NCBI GenBank assembly: GCA_001805125.1
Contig: MHEF01000069.1
Location: 16,670-40,621 of the forward strand
Direction: 5' to 3'
Source of the DNA: Nitrospirae bacterium RBG_13_39_12
GTDB taxonomy: Bacteria > Nitrospirota > Thermodesulfovibrionia > Thermodesulfovibrionales > SM23-35
DNA: 23,952 nt
The position numbers and the translations under genes were made by a program. Shown here piece by piece: positions 7,349 to 16,501 of the stretch. The notes below the pieces were generated by a model. That model saw only the letters and a list, made by a program, of their open reading frames with translations, made no database searches and had not been told where the DNA came from. Positions within the stretch are counted from its first letter, which is position 1, and each line of letters opens with the position of its first letter.

Positions 7349-9328
7349 ATGGAACTTCAATTTTATCATGTTTTAATACCAACTCTGCCGTTAATAGGAT
7401 TTTTAATCAATATTCTTCTCGGCAAGGAAGTCACCAGATACAAAGCCCACTGGCCGGCTGTCCTCTCTATTGCCGGCTCATGGGTATGTGCCCTGTTTAC
7501 ATTAAGAGATGTCATGGCTGGCAAAATTATCGATGCAGACCTTTATACGTGGATGGTTTCAGGAACCTTTAAAGTCTCTGTCGGTTTCCTCATAGACCCT
7601 CTTACAGCTGTAATGTTGATAGTTGTCACCACGTGTGGCACGCTTATCCATATTTATGCTGTTGGTTATATGCACGGAGATACAGGCTACTACAGGTTCT
7701 TTGCTTACCTTAATCTCTTTTGCTTCTTCATGCTGATGCTGGTTATGGGTAACAACTTCCTGTTGCTCTATCTCGGGTGGGAAGGTGTTGGTCTCTGCTC
7801 ATACTTTCTGATAGGATATTTCTTTCATAAGAAAGCGGCTGCTGATGCCGGGAAAAAGGCCTTTATTGTAAACAGGTTCGGAGACTTTGGCTTTGGCCTC
7901 GGTGTATTTATGGTATTCCTAACTTTCGGAACGCTTCATTATGCAGATGTCTTCTCGAATGTTTCCATGATTGCCGGACAAACCGTAAACTTCCTCGGGT
8001 TCAATGTAGATCTTCCGACACTGATCGCACTTCTCCTGTTTTGCGGTGCAATCGGAAAATCAGCCCAGATACCGCTCCACGTCTGGCTACCTGACGCAAT
8101 GGAAGGTCCTACACCGGTCAGTGCCCTGATCCATGCCGCAACAATGGTCACTGCAGGAGTTTTCATGGTGGCAAGATGTAATCCGATCTTCAATCTCTCT
8201 GAAGTTGCAATGAGTACTGTAGGGATTATTGGTGCACTTACAATGTTTTTTGCCGCAACCATTGCAATAGTGCAAAACGATATTAAGAGAATCATCGCTT
8301 ATTCTACATGTAGCCATTTAGGATATATGTTCATCGCATGCGGTATGGGAGCCTATGCTGCCGGTATTTTCCACCTTTATACCCATGCGTTCTTCAAAGC
8401 CCTGCTCTTCCTTGCAGCAGGTAGCGTTATACATGCTGTACATACAAATAATATTCAGGAGATGGGTGGACTTAAGAAATATCTGCCGATTACATATGCG
8501 GTATTCGTAATTGGCGGATTAAGTGCAGGAGGATTCCCCGGGCTATCAGGTTTCTTCAGCAAGGATGAAATAATATGGTCAGCATATGCAGCGCATTCCC
8601 CTGTAGGAAAATTTGTGTGGGTTCTTGGTCTTGCAGGCGCATTCTTTACGCCATTTTACACATTCCGGCTTATATTCTTGACTTTCCACGGAAAAAACCG
8701 CGGTGCACACCATGGCAGTGAACATGGACATGGTGGTGGCCACGATTCTCACGGGGCCCATCAAGGTGAACACCATATACATGAATCACCGAAAGTAATG
8801 ACCATCCCGTTAATGTTTCTTGCGCTCGGAGCGGTTGCTGCGGGCTGGGTAGGAATTCCCCCGCTGCTTGGCGGAGGAGCACATTTTGCCGAATTCCTGA
8901 AACCTGTGGTAGGACATCCCGAATTTCACGCATCGCATGCGGAAGAATGGGGTGTTATGGCTCTGTCGACAAGTCTTGTTGTGATAGGGCTGGGGCTTTC
9001 AGCATTTCTCTATCTTAGACAAACCGATTTGCCGAAAAGGATCGCACAGCAATTCAGTTTTCTCTACAAGGTGCTTTATAACAAATACTATGTTGATGAA
9101 CTATATAATTATACGATTATAAAACCTACACTCTGGATAGCGCAGAAGGTCCTGGTTGGTGTTACTGATGCAAAGATAATAGAGGGAATTGTAAACGGTG
9201 TCCCCGGGGCAATCGGACAATTCAGTCAGAAACTTAGAAAAATTCAGACAGGACTAACCCAGCATTATGCAATCATTATGGCAGCAGGGGCAGTCTTTGT
9301 CATTATTATAGCGATTTTTTTACGGTAG
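7349..9328 (+). CDS. nuoL: Complex I antiporter-like subunit L, with a His-rich loop
   Basis: 659 residues, the distal proton-pumping subunit. Key residues are Glu145 (GWEGVGLCSY), Lys237 (GKSAQIPLHVWLPDAMEGPTPV) and Lys350 (FFKALLFL). The C-terminal region from about 550 forms the long lateral helix and last transmembrane segment. Residues 447-478 between two helices form a loop with eleven histidines, a common but variable feature of NuoL that might bind metal. TAAGGGG precedes the ATG. Confidence 0.97.
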   Translation: MELQFYHVLIPTLPLIGFLINILLGKEVTRYKAHWPAVLSIAGSWVCALFTLRDVMAGKIIDADLYTWMVSGTFKVSVGFLIDPLTAVMLIVVTTCGTLIHIYAVGYMHGDTGYYRFFAYLNLFCFFMLMLVMGNNFLLLYLGWEGVGLCSYFLIGYFFHKKAAADAGKKAFIVNRFGDFGFGLGVFMVFLTFGTLHYADVFSNVSMIAGQTVNFLGFNVDLPTLIALLLFCGAIGKSAQIPLHVWLPDAMEGPTPVSALIHAATMVTAGVFMVARCNPIFNLSEVAMSTVGIIGALTMFFAATIAIVQNDIKRIIAYSTCSHLGYMFIACGMGAYAAGIFHLYTHAFFKALLFLAAGSVIHAVHTNNIQEMGGLKKYLPITYAVFVIGGLSAGGFPGLSGFFSKDEIIWSAYAAHSPVGKFVWVLGLAGAFFTPFYTFRLIFLTFHGKNRGAHHGSEHGHGGGHDSHGAHQGEHHIHESPKVMTIPLMFLALGAVAAGWVGIPPLLGGGAHFAEFLKPVVGHPEFHASHAEEWGVMALSTSLVVIGLGLSAFLYLRQTDLPKRIAQQFSFLYKVLYNKYYVDELYNYTIIKPTLWIAQKVLVGVTDAKIIEGIVNGVPGAIGQFSQKLRKIQTGLTQHYAIIMAAGAVFVIIIAIFLR

Positions 9329-9352
9329 TCTCGTGACCCATAGAGGAGAAAA

Positions 9353-10891
9353 ATGGAACAGGTAATAATGAATCAGTTAAATTATCCGATTTTGAGTGCA
9401 TTGATATTCCTGCCCATTTTCGGTGCGCTTCTTATCCTATTTTGTAGACGTTCATGGGAGTTGCTCACAAAGTGGATTGCGCTGGTAACAAGCTTTGCAA
9501 CCTTTTTAATCTCATTGCCTCTTTTTACGAACTTCGACAGAACAACGCACAAGATGCAGTTTGCTGAAAAGCATAGTTGGATAACGGACTGGAATATTAA
9601 TTATTTTATCGGAGTCGACGGCATTAGTGTCCTCTTTGTACTTCTCTCCACATTGACGGCAATTCTCTGTGTCCTTATCTCATGGGAATCCATTACGAAA
9701 AAGGTGAAGGAATTTTACATATCCATACTGCTGACCACTGCATTCATGATCGGTGTCTTCTGTTCCCTTGACTTTTTCCTTTTCTATATCTTCTGGGAGG
9801 CAATGCTTATCCCGATGTTCCTTATAATCGGGGTATGGGGAGGACCGAACAGGGTTTATGCTGCAATCAAGTTCTTCCTGTATACTTTGGTTGGTAGTTT
9901 ACTGATGCTTGTCGGAATAATCGTTATTTACCTCTATGCAGGAAAAACATTTAATATTCTTGAGTTAATGACAAAGACATATCCTTATACCATGCAGTTC
10001 TGGCTTTTCTGGGCATTTTTCTCAGCATTTGCAGTAAAAGTCCCGATGTGGCCTGTGCATACATGGTTACCGGATGCACATACAGAGGCACCTACTGCAG
10101 GTTCAGTAATACTTGCTGCGGTTCTTATTAAAATGGGGGCATACGGTTTCCTCAGGTTCTCGATACCGCTTTTCCCCGATGCTTCAAGGGACATGGTTCC
10201 CGTAATGCTTACTCTTTCAGTTATAGCAATAATTTATGGAGCGGTTATATGTCTTGCACAGACAGACCTCAAAAGACTCATCGCTTATAGTTCAGTGAGC
10301 CATATGGGATTTGTCACGCTCGGCATATTTGCACTTAACAGTCAGGGGGTTGAAGGAGGCATCCTTCAGATGCTCAACCATGGGGTGATAACAGGTGCGC
10401 TCTTCTTGTCCGTCGGTGTTGTATATGATAGAACCCATACACGAAAAATTGCCGATTATGGAGGACTTGCATCTGTAATGCCAATTTATGCAGCCTTCTT
10501 TATGGTATTTACCCTTGCAGCTGTCGGATTGCCTGCAACAAACGGGTTTGTCGGTGAATTTCTTATCCTTCTTGGTGGATTTACCAAAAGCAAACTCGCA
10601 GGAGTACTAGCATGCACCGGTATTATCGTAGGCGCAGGTTACATGCTCTGGCTTTATCAGAGAGTATTCTTCATGGAAATAAACAGCAAGATTGTCGGTC
10701 TGCCCGATATGAACATAAGAGAAACGCTCGCTCTTCTCCCGATGTTAATCCTTGTGTTCTGGATAGGGGTTTATCCGAATGCTTTCCTCGGCCTTATACA
10801 TGCCTCAGCACAGCATTTATTGGATAGAGTTAATATGACAGGCGGACAGGAGATAAATATAGCAAAAGCTATATTGGAGGTGGTCAGATGA
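9353..10891 (+). CDS. nuoM: Complex I antiporter-like subunit M
   Basis: 512 residues with about 14 transmembrane helices. Conserved pump residues are Glu149 (FWEAMLIPMF), Lys229 (AVKVPMWPVHTWLPDAHTEAPT) and Lys260 (VLIKMGAYG). A strong ribosome site (GAGGAG) precedes the ATG. The stop codon overlaps the nuoN start (ATGA). A single NuoM is present; there is no second NuoM copy of the kind seen in the enlarged 2M complexes. Confidence 0.97.
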   Translation: MEQVIMNQLNYPILSALIFLPIFGALLILFCRRSWELLTKWIALVTSFATFLISLPLFTNFDRTTHKMQFAEKHSWITDWNINYFIGVDGISVLFVLLSTLTAILCVLISWESITKKVKEFYISILLTTAFMIGVFCSLDFFLFYIFWEAMLIPMFLIIGVWGGPNRVYAAIKFFLYTLVGSLLMLVGIIVIYLYAGKTFNILELMTKTYPYTMQFWLFWAFFSAFAVKVPMWPVHTWLPDAHTEAPTAGSVILAAVLIKMGAYGFLRFSIPLFPDASRDMVPVMLTLSVIAIIYGAVICLAQTDLKRLIAYSSVSHMGFVTLGIFALNSQGVEGGILQMLNHGVITGALFLSVGVVYDRTHTRKIADYGGLASVMPIYAAFFMVFTLAAVGLPATNGFVGEFLILLGGFTKSKLAGVLACTGIIVGAGYMLWLYQRVFFMEINSKIVGLPDMNIRETLALLPMLILVFWIGVYPNAFLGLIHASAQHLLDRVNMTGGQEINIAKAILEVVR

Positions 10892-12318
10892 ATTTTCAGC
10901 TTCCGGATATCAATCCTATAATACCCGAGATTACTATGACCGCTCTTGCTCTTGCAGTTTTAATTGCAGACCTGTTGATAAAGAAAAAAGAAATTCTTGC
11001 ACTTTTTAGTATTGTAGGTGTGGCTGCTGTTGCATATACTCTGAAAGCTTCATCCGGTATGACATTCGGAGGCATGTTTATCTCTGATGGTTACAGTACG
11101 TTTTTCAAGCTTATATTTTTGATTAATGTCGTGCTTACTGTTGCAATATCTATTAAGTATATTGCTGTAGAAAAGGTCAATTTCGGTGAATATTATGTGT
11201 TAATCCTGTTTTCAACAGTTGGAATGATGATTATGGCATCAGCTTCTGACCTTATAGTGCTCTATTTAGGACTAGAACTTATGGCCCTGAGCACCTACGT
11301 GCTTGCAGGTTTTAACAGGCATAATGTCAAATCAAGTGAAGGAGCACTAAAGTATTTCCTTCTGGGTGCTTTCTCTTCGGCATTCCTACTTTACGGGACA
11401 TCCTTGATTTATGGGATGACAGGTACTACCGATATAAAGGCAATATCACTTTTTATCAGCGAAAAGGGTCTTATGGGAAACCCTGCGCTATTACTTTCAG
11501 TCATATTCTTTGTAGTTGCATTTGGATTTAAAATTGCTGCTGTACCGTTCCATATGTGGGCACCTGATGCATATGAAGGCGCCCCGACCTCTATAACAGC
11601 ATTTATGTCGGTCGGTCCCAAGGCAGCAGGTTTTGCGGTTCTTGGAAGGGTATTAATGGTTGCTTTTGCTTCAGTATCAGTTAACTGGACTGCGATACTG
11701 ATTCCAATAGCAATACTCACAATGGGTGTTGGTAACATAGTTGCTTTATCTCAGACAAACATTAAGAGAATGCTCGCCTACTCATCAATTGCACATGCCG
11801 GTTATGCCCTGCTTGGAATAATCGCCGCAAACAATGAAGGGCTTGCAAGCGTGATGAATTATCTTATGATTTATGCCTTTATGAATATCGGTGCCTTTGC
11901 AGTAATAATCATGCTAAGGAGCGAAGGGTTCAGTGGCGAGAACATATCTGACTATGAAGGTCTTTCCAAGAAACATCCATTAGCAGCAGCTCTTATGCTT
12001 ATATTCATGTTTTCACTTACAGGCATCCCTCCCACAGCAGGTTTCATAGGTAAATTGTATCTATTTATTACTGCGATAAATGCCGGGTACACATGGCTTG
12101 TTGTTGTAGCCGTAATCTTCAGTGCAATATCTGCATATTTCTATCTGAGGATAGTCATATACATGTACATGAGGGATCCTAAGGAAGAAGTTGTGCTCAC
12201 AACGTCTCCTGAAACAAGTGTTGCCCTTGCAGTGTCTACATTTGCTGTGCTTGCAATCGGTGTGTTCCCATCATTTCTCCTTGAGCTGGCCAGGTCAGCA
12301 ATAGCAGCAGGTTTTTAA
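10888..12318 (+). CDS. nuoN: Complex I antiporter-like subunit N
   Basis: 476 residues, the third antiporter-like subunit and last gene of the operon. Glu130 (LYLGLELMALSTYVL), Lys215 (GFKIAAVPFHMWAPDAYEGAPT) and Lys245 (SVGPKAAGF) are the expected channel residues. GGAGGTGG lies just upstream, inside nuoM, and the ATG overlaps the nuoM stop. No strong hairpin-plus-T-run terminator follows; only a short AAACCGGTTT palindrome at 12330-12339. Confidence 0.96.
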   Translation: MNFQLPDINPIIPEITMTALALAVLIADLLIKKKEILALFSIVGVAAVAYTLKASSGMTFGGMFISDGYSTFFKLIFLINVVLTVAISIKYIAVEKVNFGEYYVLILFSTVGMMIMASASDLIVLYLGLELMALSTYVLAGFNRHNVKSSEGALKYFLLGAFSSAFLLYGTSLIYGMTGTTDIKAISLFISEKGLMGNPALLLSVIFFVVAFGFKIAAVPFHMWAPDAYEGAPTSITAFMSVGPKAAGFAVLGRVLMVAFASVSVNWTAILIPIAILTMGVGNIVALSQTNIKRMLAYSSIAHAGYALLGIIAANNEGLASVMNYLMIYAFMNIGAFAVIIMLRSEGFSGENISDYEGLSKKHPLAAALMLIFMFSLTGIPPTAGFIGKLYLFITAINAGYTWLVVVAVIFSAISAYFYLRIVIYMYMRDPKEEVVLTTSPETSVALAVSTFAVLAIGVFPSFLLELARSAIAAGF

Positions 12319-12428
12319 TTTAGTTTCTCAAACCGGTTTATAACTTAATTAACTGTTTTTTAAAGATTGCTGTTTTTCATCCTATCCTTGCTTCAAAATT
12401 ATCCCTTTTAGCATAGATGTGTATTATC

Positions 12429-12458
12429 TTGACCTGGAACTGTACAGATTGCTAAAAT
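12429..12458 (+). promoter_or_regulatory. Candidate promoter for the 12586 methyltransferase
   Basis: TTGACC (12429-12434) and TAAAAT (12453-12458), each one base off consensus, are 18 bp apart. This would give a leader of about 120 bases before the ATG at 12586. Confidence 0.4.
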
Positions 12459-12585
12459 GCTGCTGAATTTATTTAGAAGAGTTCTATCACATTAAATATG
12501 ATAACCATAGACCAAGGTATATTAGAGATTGTTCGGTTGTAAAATATTTATTTCAAATATCCATCATGTGAAAAAAGATAGAATT

Positions 12586-13308
12586 ATGACAGAATTCAAA
12601 AAATCGAATTGGGCAAGCGCGGAGTTCAGCCAGGAATATGTCTATAATGCCGACATATGCATTGTTGAGCGCAGAAGGTCGCACAGCATTGTAAAGTCGT
12701 TTTACAAGCATTTCCTTAAAGATAAACCACAACGCAGGATACTTGATTTGGGGTGTGGGGATGGAGTTATTACAGAGGAGCTTTTGAAGACAGGGGACTA
12801 TCTGTCAGCTACCCTTGTAGATGGTTCCACAGATATGCTGGAAAAGGCAAAGAAACGACTGAAAGGGTTCAGAGACGTCTGTTTTATCAGGGCAAGTTTT
12901 CAGGAAATCATAGCAGGGAATATCTTAAGGGAACATTTTGACTTTATAGTCTCTTCACTGTCCATACATCACCTGACAATGGAAGAGAAGAAATCACTGT
13001 ACCAGAAGATGTATTCTTATTTAAACTATGACGGCTATTTTCTGAATGTTGATGTCATTCTCGCACCAACAGAAAGCATTGAACAGTGGTATATGTCCTT
13101 GTGGCAGGAATGGATTGCTGAAAGAAAAGCATTGCTTGGAATTGAAAGCAGTTACGGTGATGATATTATGTGCAGATATAAGGACAACAAAGATAACAAG
13201 CCTGATACTCTGGATAACCAGATTAATGCATTGAAAAGAGCCGGCTTTAAAGAAGTTGACTGCTATTATAAATATGGAATATTTACAATATTTGGCGGGA
13301 AAAAATGA
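12586..13308 (+). CDS. Class I SAM-dependent methyltransferase (CmoA/UbiE-like fold)
   Basis: 240 residues from ATG 12586. Motif I ILDLGCGDG at 52-60 binds S-adenosylmethionine, followed by a VDGS acidic-loop segment and VSSLSIHHL, the usual post-motif pattern of Rossmann methyltransferases. The N-terminus (NWASAEFSQEYVYNAD...ERR...SFYKHFL) is a recognisable but uncharacterised subfamily; the substrate is unknown. Upstream in-frame TTG (12529) and GTG (12568) starts are possible but give an odd N-terminus. It lies 267 bases after nuoN and upstream of a membrane methyltransferase and a prenyltransferase, which could suggest lipid or quinone modification, but the gaps argue against one operon. 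Confidence 0.85.
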   Translation: MTEFKKSNWASAEFSQEYVYNADICIVERRRSHSIVKSFYKHFLKDKPQRRILDLGCGDGVITEELLKTGDYLSATLVDGSTDMLEKAKKRLKGFRDVCFIRASFQEIIAGNILREHFDFIVSSLSIHHLTMEEKKSLYQKMYSYLNYDGYFLNVDVILAPTESIEQWYMSLWQEWIAERKALLGIESSYGDDIMCRYKDNKDNKPDTLDNQINALKRAGFKEVDCYYKYGIFTIFGGKK

Positions 13309-13416
13309 TATTGGATATTTCAGATGCACAGCAGAAAAGACAATGTTTAAACCCTTCGGCTTCTTTTGCAATGTGAAAGTCTGACGGCATATTAAACCTG
13401 AAAGACTGTATATCGG

Positions 13417-13965
13417 ATGGCGGAATTAATTGTTTTTGGAATTCTGAGTATACTATTGGTTATTATTTCATGGCGGACCCTATTTAACATTAAGAGTCAT
13501 GGGTTTTACAGGTTTTTCAGCTGGGAGTGTATTTTATGGTTAGCAGTAAACAATTACAGGTATTGGTTTGATAATCCTTTCTGTATAAAACAAATATTTT
13601 CATGGATTTCTTTGTTCTATTCATTATTTCTTGTGATTATTGGAATAAAGTTAATGAAAAGAGCAGAGAAAACGCAGAAAAACAGAGTCGATAATGCTCT
13701 ATATCGATTTGAAAAAACTACAGAGCTGATTGAAACAGGTATTTATAAATATGTTCGTCATCCTTTATATGGATCATTGCTCTTTTTGACCTGGGGAATA
13801 TATTTTAAAAACACGACGCCGGTACTATTAATGGTATCTGTTATTTCAACAATCTTTCTTTATCTTACAGCAAGGGTTGAAGAAAAGGAAAATATAACTT
13901 ACTTTGGAGAAAAATACAGGGATTACATGAAAAGGAGTAAAATGTTTGTTCCTTTTTTAATTTGA
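13417..13965 (+). CDS. Integral-membrane methyltransferase of the ICMT/PEMT type
   Basis: 182 residues with about four hydrophobic helices (2-20, 35-47, 60-78, 117-150). The C-terminal half has TGIYKYVRHPLYGS (107-120) and the RVEEKENITYFGEKYRDYMKR stretch (from 153), the SAM-binding signature of isoprenylcysteine carboxyl methyltransferase-like and phospholipid methyltransferase families. Bacterial members methylate lipids or small hydrophobic molecules; the substrate here is unknown. The ribosome site is weak. It sits between the soluble methyltransferase and the UbiA-type prenyltransferase. Confidence 0.85.
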   Translation: MAELIVFGILSILLVIISWRTLFNIKSHGFYRFFSWECILWLAVNNYRYWFDNPFCIKQIFSWISLFYSLFLVIIGIKLMKRAEKTQKNRVDNALYRFEKTTELIETGIYKYVRHPLYGSLLFLTWGIYFKNTTPVLLMVSVISTIFLYLTARVEEKENITYFGEKYRDYMKRSKMFVPFLI

Positions 13966-14063
13966 ACAGTAACAGCTTTGCCCGATAGGTCCTTAGTATA
14001 ATGCGTTGCAAATCTTTGGTATTCATATGTTTGAAAAAATAGTACGAGAAAAGAGATATAAAA

Positions 14064-14108
14064 ATGTATAAATGGGATGCAAGGGATTACAAGGAAAATT
14101 CATTTTAA
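14064..14108 (+). pseudogene. 14-residue ORF resembling the N-terminal stump of a SAM methyltransferase
   Basis: ATG at 14064 reads MYKWDARDYKENSF and stops at 14106-14108. The pattern M-x-x-W-(D/N)-A-x-x-Y-x-x-(N/H)-S is the usual beginning of a large class of SAM methyltransferases (trans-aconitate methyltransferase-like). The rest of such a gene is absent, and the 10-base word ATTACAAGGA recurs 23 bases downstream (14086-14095 and 14109-14118). It may be a deletion remnant. A chance ORF or a short leader peptide is also possible. Confidence 0.35.
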
Positions 14109-14151
14109 ATTACAAGGATAAAGATAACTAACAACAAAAAGAAATAGAATA

Positions 14152-15075
14152 ATGGCGGATGTAGCAATCTCAAAAAACAAGTCATATATTATAGGAACAA
14201 GGCTTCCGTTTGTGTCTGCTTCGGTACTGCCTGCAATCCTGGGAACTTTCTGGTGCTGGGTGTACGGAAGTGAATTTCATCTCATACATGCATTATTGGG
14301 AATTCTTGGAGTTCTCTTTTTGCACCTCGGGGCAAATACAATAAATGATTATTTTGACTGGGATATGAGCGATAAAATAAACAAGTTCCCCACGCCGTTC
14401 AGCGGCGGAAGCAGAAGTCGAATCGAAAATGTTTTGTCAAAGAAAGCTTTTTTATATATGGCAATTTTATTTTTTCTCATAGCATTCGGAGCAGGCGGAA
14501 TTTTATTTGTTATGGATCGACCGTTAGTATTATTAATTGGAACTGTTGGAGGACTTTGCGGTCTTTTATACTCGATGCAACCGTTTTCCCTGCAATCAAG
14601 GGGCATTGGAGAACCGATAATCTTTCTTGCTTTTGGACCACTTATAACACTCGGGATAGGATATGTTGCTTTAGGAGTATTCAAGCCGGAATTTTTTCTT
14701 ATCGGGATTCCTAATGGTCTTGTTGTTGCAAATATTTTATGGATAAATGAATTTCCTGATTATGAGGCGGATGAAAATTCAGGCAAAAAAAATATTGTAG
14801 TCAGGATGGGAACTTCTAATGCGAGATATGGTTACATTGCTTTAGAATCTCTTTTTTATATATCTGTATTTTTACTCGTAATTTTTAGAATTTATCCTCT
14901 CTGGTCTCTTTTAATTCTGCTCTCTATCCCTATTGCCATAAAAACTACTGTACATATGTGGAAAAACCATTCAGATCCTGTTGCAATAGTTCCAGCTCAG
15001 GCAGGGACCATTCAGTTTCAGATGATTACTGCTGTTATTGTTACGGCTTCATTTATAGCTGAAAAGTTTATTTGA
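14152..15075 (+). CDS. UbiA-family prenyltransferase, probably MenA-like
   Basis: 307 residues with eight or nine transmembrane helices. The first Asp-rich motif is NTINDYFDWDMSDK (62-75), the second NEFPDYEADENSGKK (189-203); both bind Mg-prenyl diphosphate in UbiA enzymes. The overall pattern, with NDYFDWD near residue 65 and NEFPDYEAD, fits the 1,4-dihydroxy-2-naphthoate prenyltransferase (MenA) group, which makes demethylmenaquinone at the membrane. This would suit a complex I that reduces menaquinone. Other UbiA aromatic or lipid prenyltransferases cannot be excluded. The ribosome site is weak (AAAGAAATAG). The 186 bases upstream contain a TATAAT at 13997-14002 without a good -35 box. 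Confidence 0.85.
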   Translation: MADVAISKNKSYIIGTRLPFVSASVLPAILGTFWCWVYGSEFHLIHALLGILGVLFLHLGANTINDYFDWDMSDKINKFPTPFSGGSRSRIENVLSKKAFLYMAILFFLIAFGAGGILFVMDRPLVLLIGTVGGLCGLLYSMQPFSLQSRGIGEPIIFLAFGPLITLGIGYVALGVFKPEFFLIGIPNGLVVANILWINEFPDYEADENSGKKNIVVRMGTSNARYGYIALESLFYISVFLLVIFRIYPLWSLLILLSIPIAIKTTVHMWKNHSDPVAIVPAQAGTIQFQMITAVIVTASFIAEKFI

Positions 15076-15120
15076 AATAAAAAGCTATTTGGCCAGAACA
15101 TTTTTGAAGACTTACCAAAG

Positions 15121-16347
15121 TTATTTTTCAGAACTCCTTACAAGTTTGCCACCTCTCGGGATTAAGGCAATCCCTGATGAGTCTATATGACAGCGGAAAC
15201 GGTCCTTTTCGGGTTCAAAACCAATTTCTTCGCCTTCATCTATCACATTCAATTTATCCACGATTACCTTCCTTAGTTTGCATCCCTTTTTAAGAACAGC
15301 ATTATCCATGATTATGCAATCTTCAACGCTGACGTCATTCTCGATTGTCACATCACTGCGGATAATGGAATTGCGAATCTTTGCCTTATGAATAACCGTT
15401 CCCTCTGCAATTATACTGTTCCTTATATCACCTCTCAGTATCTTTGTAGCAGGCCCCTCGTAGCCTGAAGGATGGATCGGCCATAATTTATTGTCGAGTT
15501 CAAATAAGGGTGATTCTCCCAGCATATCCATATTGGCTTCAAAAAAAGCAGGTATAGTACCTACGTCCCGCCAGTAACCTTCTTCCTCATAAGGCATGGT
15601 CCCGGGTATTTTATTTGTTGCAAAGTCATAGGCAAATACTTTCTCTGTTTCAACAAGGCCTGGTATTACATGAGCTCCAAAGTCATGTTGCTTTTTTCTT
15701 TGTGCCTTTGCAAGTGCTTCAAGCAGAATATCTGTGTTAAATATGTAATTTCCCATGGAGACATAAGCATGACTTGGGTCATTAGGCATGGGAGTAGGCT
15801 TTTTGGGTTTTTCCTGAAATCCTACAATTCGATTTTCGCTGTCAGATATGATAACTCCAAACGAAGACGCCTGTTCAAGGGTAGAAGGTCTCGCGGCAAC
15901 AGTAACATGGGCATCTTTTTTAGCATGAAAATCTATCATCTGGCGGATATCCATTCTGTAAATATGGTCTGCTCCGAAAATTATGACAAGCTCTGGATTG
16001 TGTTGGCGGATTAGATTTATGTTCTGGAAAATCGCATCCGCCGTACCCTGGAACCATTCAGGACCCATACGCATCTGTGGCGGGACAACTGCAACAAAAT
16101 GGTCTTTGATAACAGAAGATAATACCCAATTCAGTCTTACATGTTCAATAAGTGACTGGGATTTATATTGCACGGGGAGATAGATTGAATAAATCTGTGA
16201 ATTTATAAGGTTACTAAGGGCAAAATCTGCTATCCTGTACCTGCCCCCAAATGGGACTGAAGGTTTTGAACGGAATGACGTTAAAGGGAAAAGTCTCTCG
16301 CCTTTACCTCCGGCAAGGACAAATGCTAGCACTTTCGGGTGTGGCAT
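15121..16347 (-). CDS. glgC: Glucose-1-phosphate adenylyltransferase
   Basis: 408 residues. The nucleotidyltransferase signature LAGGKGERLFPLT is at 11-23, followed by SKPSVPFGGRYRIADFALSN; WFQGTADAI at 98-106; GADHIYRMD with the metal-binding Asp127; FQEKP at 177-181; GYWRDVGT at 247-254. Residues from about 300 form the left-handed beta-helix. The enzyme makes ADP-glucose from ATP and glucose-1-phosphate, the committed step of bacterial glycogen synthesis, and is usually allosterically regulated. A good ribosome site (TGGAGGTG) precedes the ATG. It lies 154 bases downstream of malQ on the same strand, so the two may share transcription, though a separate promoter is possible. Confidence 0.96.
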   Translation of the reverse strand: MPHPKVLAFVLAGGKGERLFPLTSFRSKPSVPFGGRYRIADFALSNLINSQIYSIYLPVQYKSQSLIEHVRLNWVLSSVIKDHFVAVVPPQMRMGPEWFQGTADAIFQNINLIRQHNPELVIIFGADHIYRMDIRQMIDFHAKKDAHVTVAARPSTLEQASSFGVIISDSENRIVGFQEKPKKPTPMPNDPSHAYVSMGNYIFNTDILLEALAKAQRKKQHDFGAHVIPGLVETEKVFAYDFATNKIPGTMPYEEEGYWRDVGTIPAFFEANMDMLGESPLFELDNKLWPIHPSGYEGPATKILRGDIRNSIIAEGTVIHKAKIRNSIIRSDVTIENDVSVEDCIIMDNAVLKKGCKLRKVIVDKLNVIDEGEEIGFEPEKDRFRCHIDSSGIALIPRGGKLVRSSEK

Positions 16348-16384
16348 TACACCTCCATATAGACTTAGTATTTTAAATTTGCAC

Positions 16385-16414
16385 AGTATATTTCAAAAAA
16401 CAAGTTATGACCAA
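16385..16414 (-). promoter_or_regulatory. Candidate glgC promoter
   Basis: On the minus strand, TTGGTC (16409-16414) and TATACT (16385-16390) are 18 bp apart, giving a leader of about 30 bases. The -35 box is weak. Confidence 0.35.
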
Positions 16415-16501
16415 TAACTGTATTATCTGTGTTAACTATTTTACCTTAGTGTTTCTTTTTCAGGCAACCTTTTCCTCAGACTGTGTAATGAGTGTATGTT
16501 T

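Noticed and set aside
7939..8317. Minus-strand ORFs inside nuoL
   Set aside because: Antisense to highly conserved NuoL sequence, with no ribosome site or recognisable domain.
9353..12318. An enlarged complex I with two NuoM copies
   Set aside because: Only one NuoL, one NuoM and one NuoN are present, each with its own signature residues.
12330..12339. AAACCGGTTT as an intrinsic terminator for nuo
   Set aside because: A 10-bp palindrome with no loop and no T-run after it; too weak to call a terminator.
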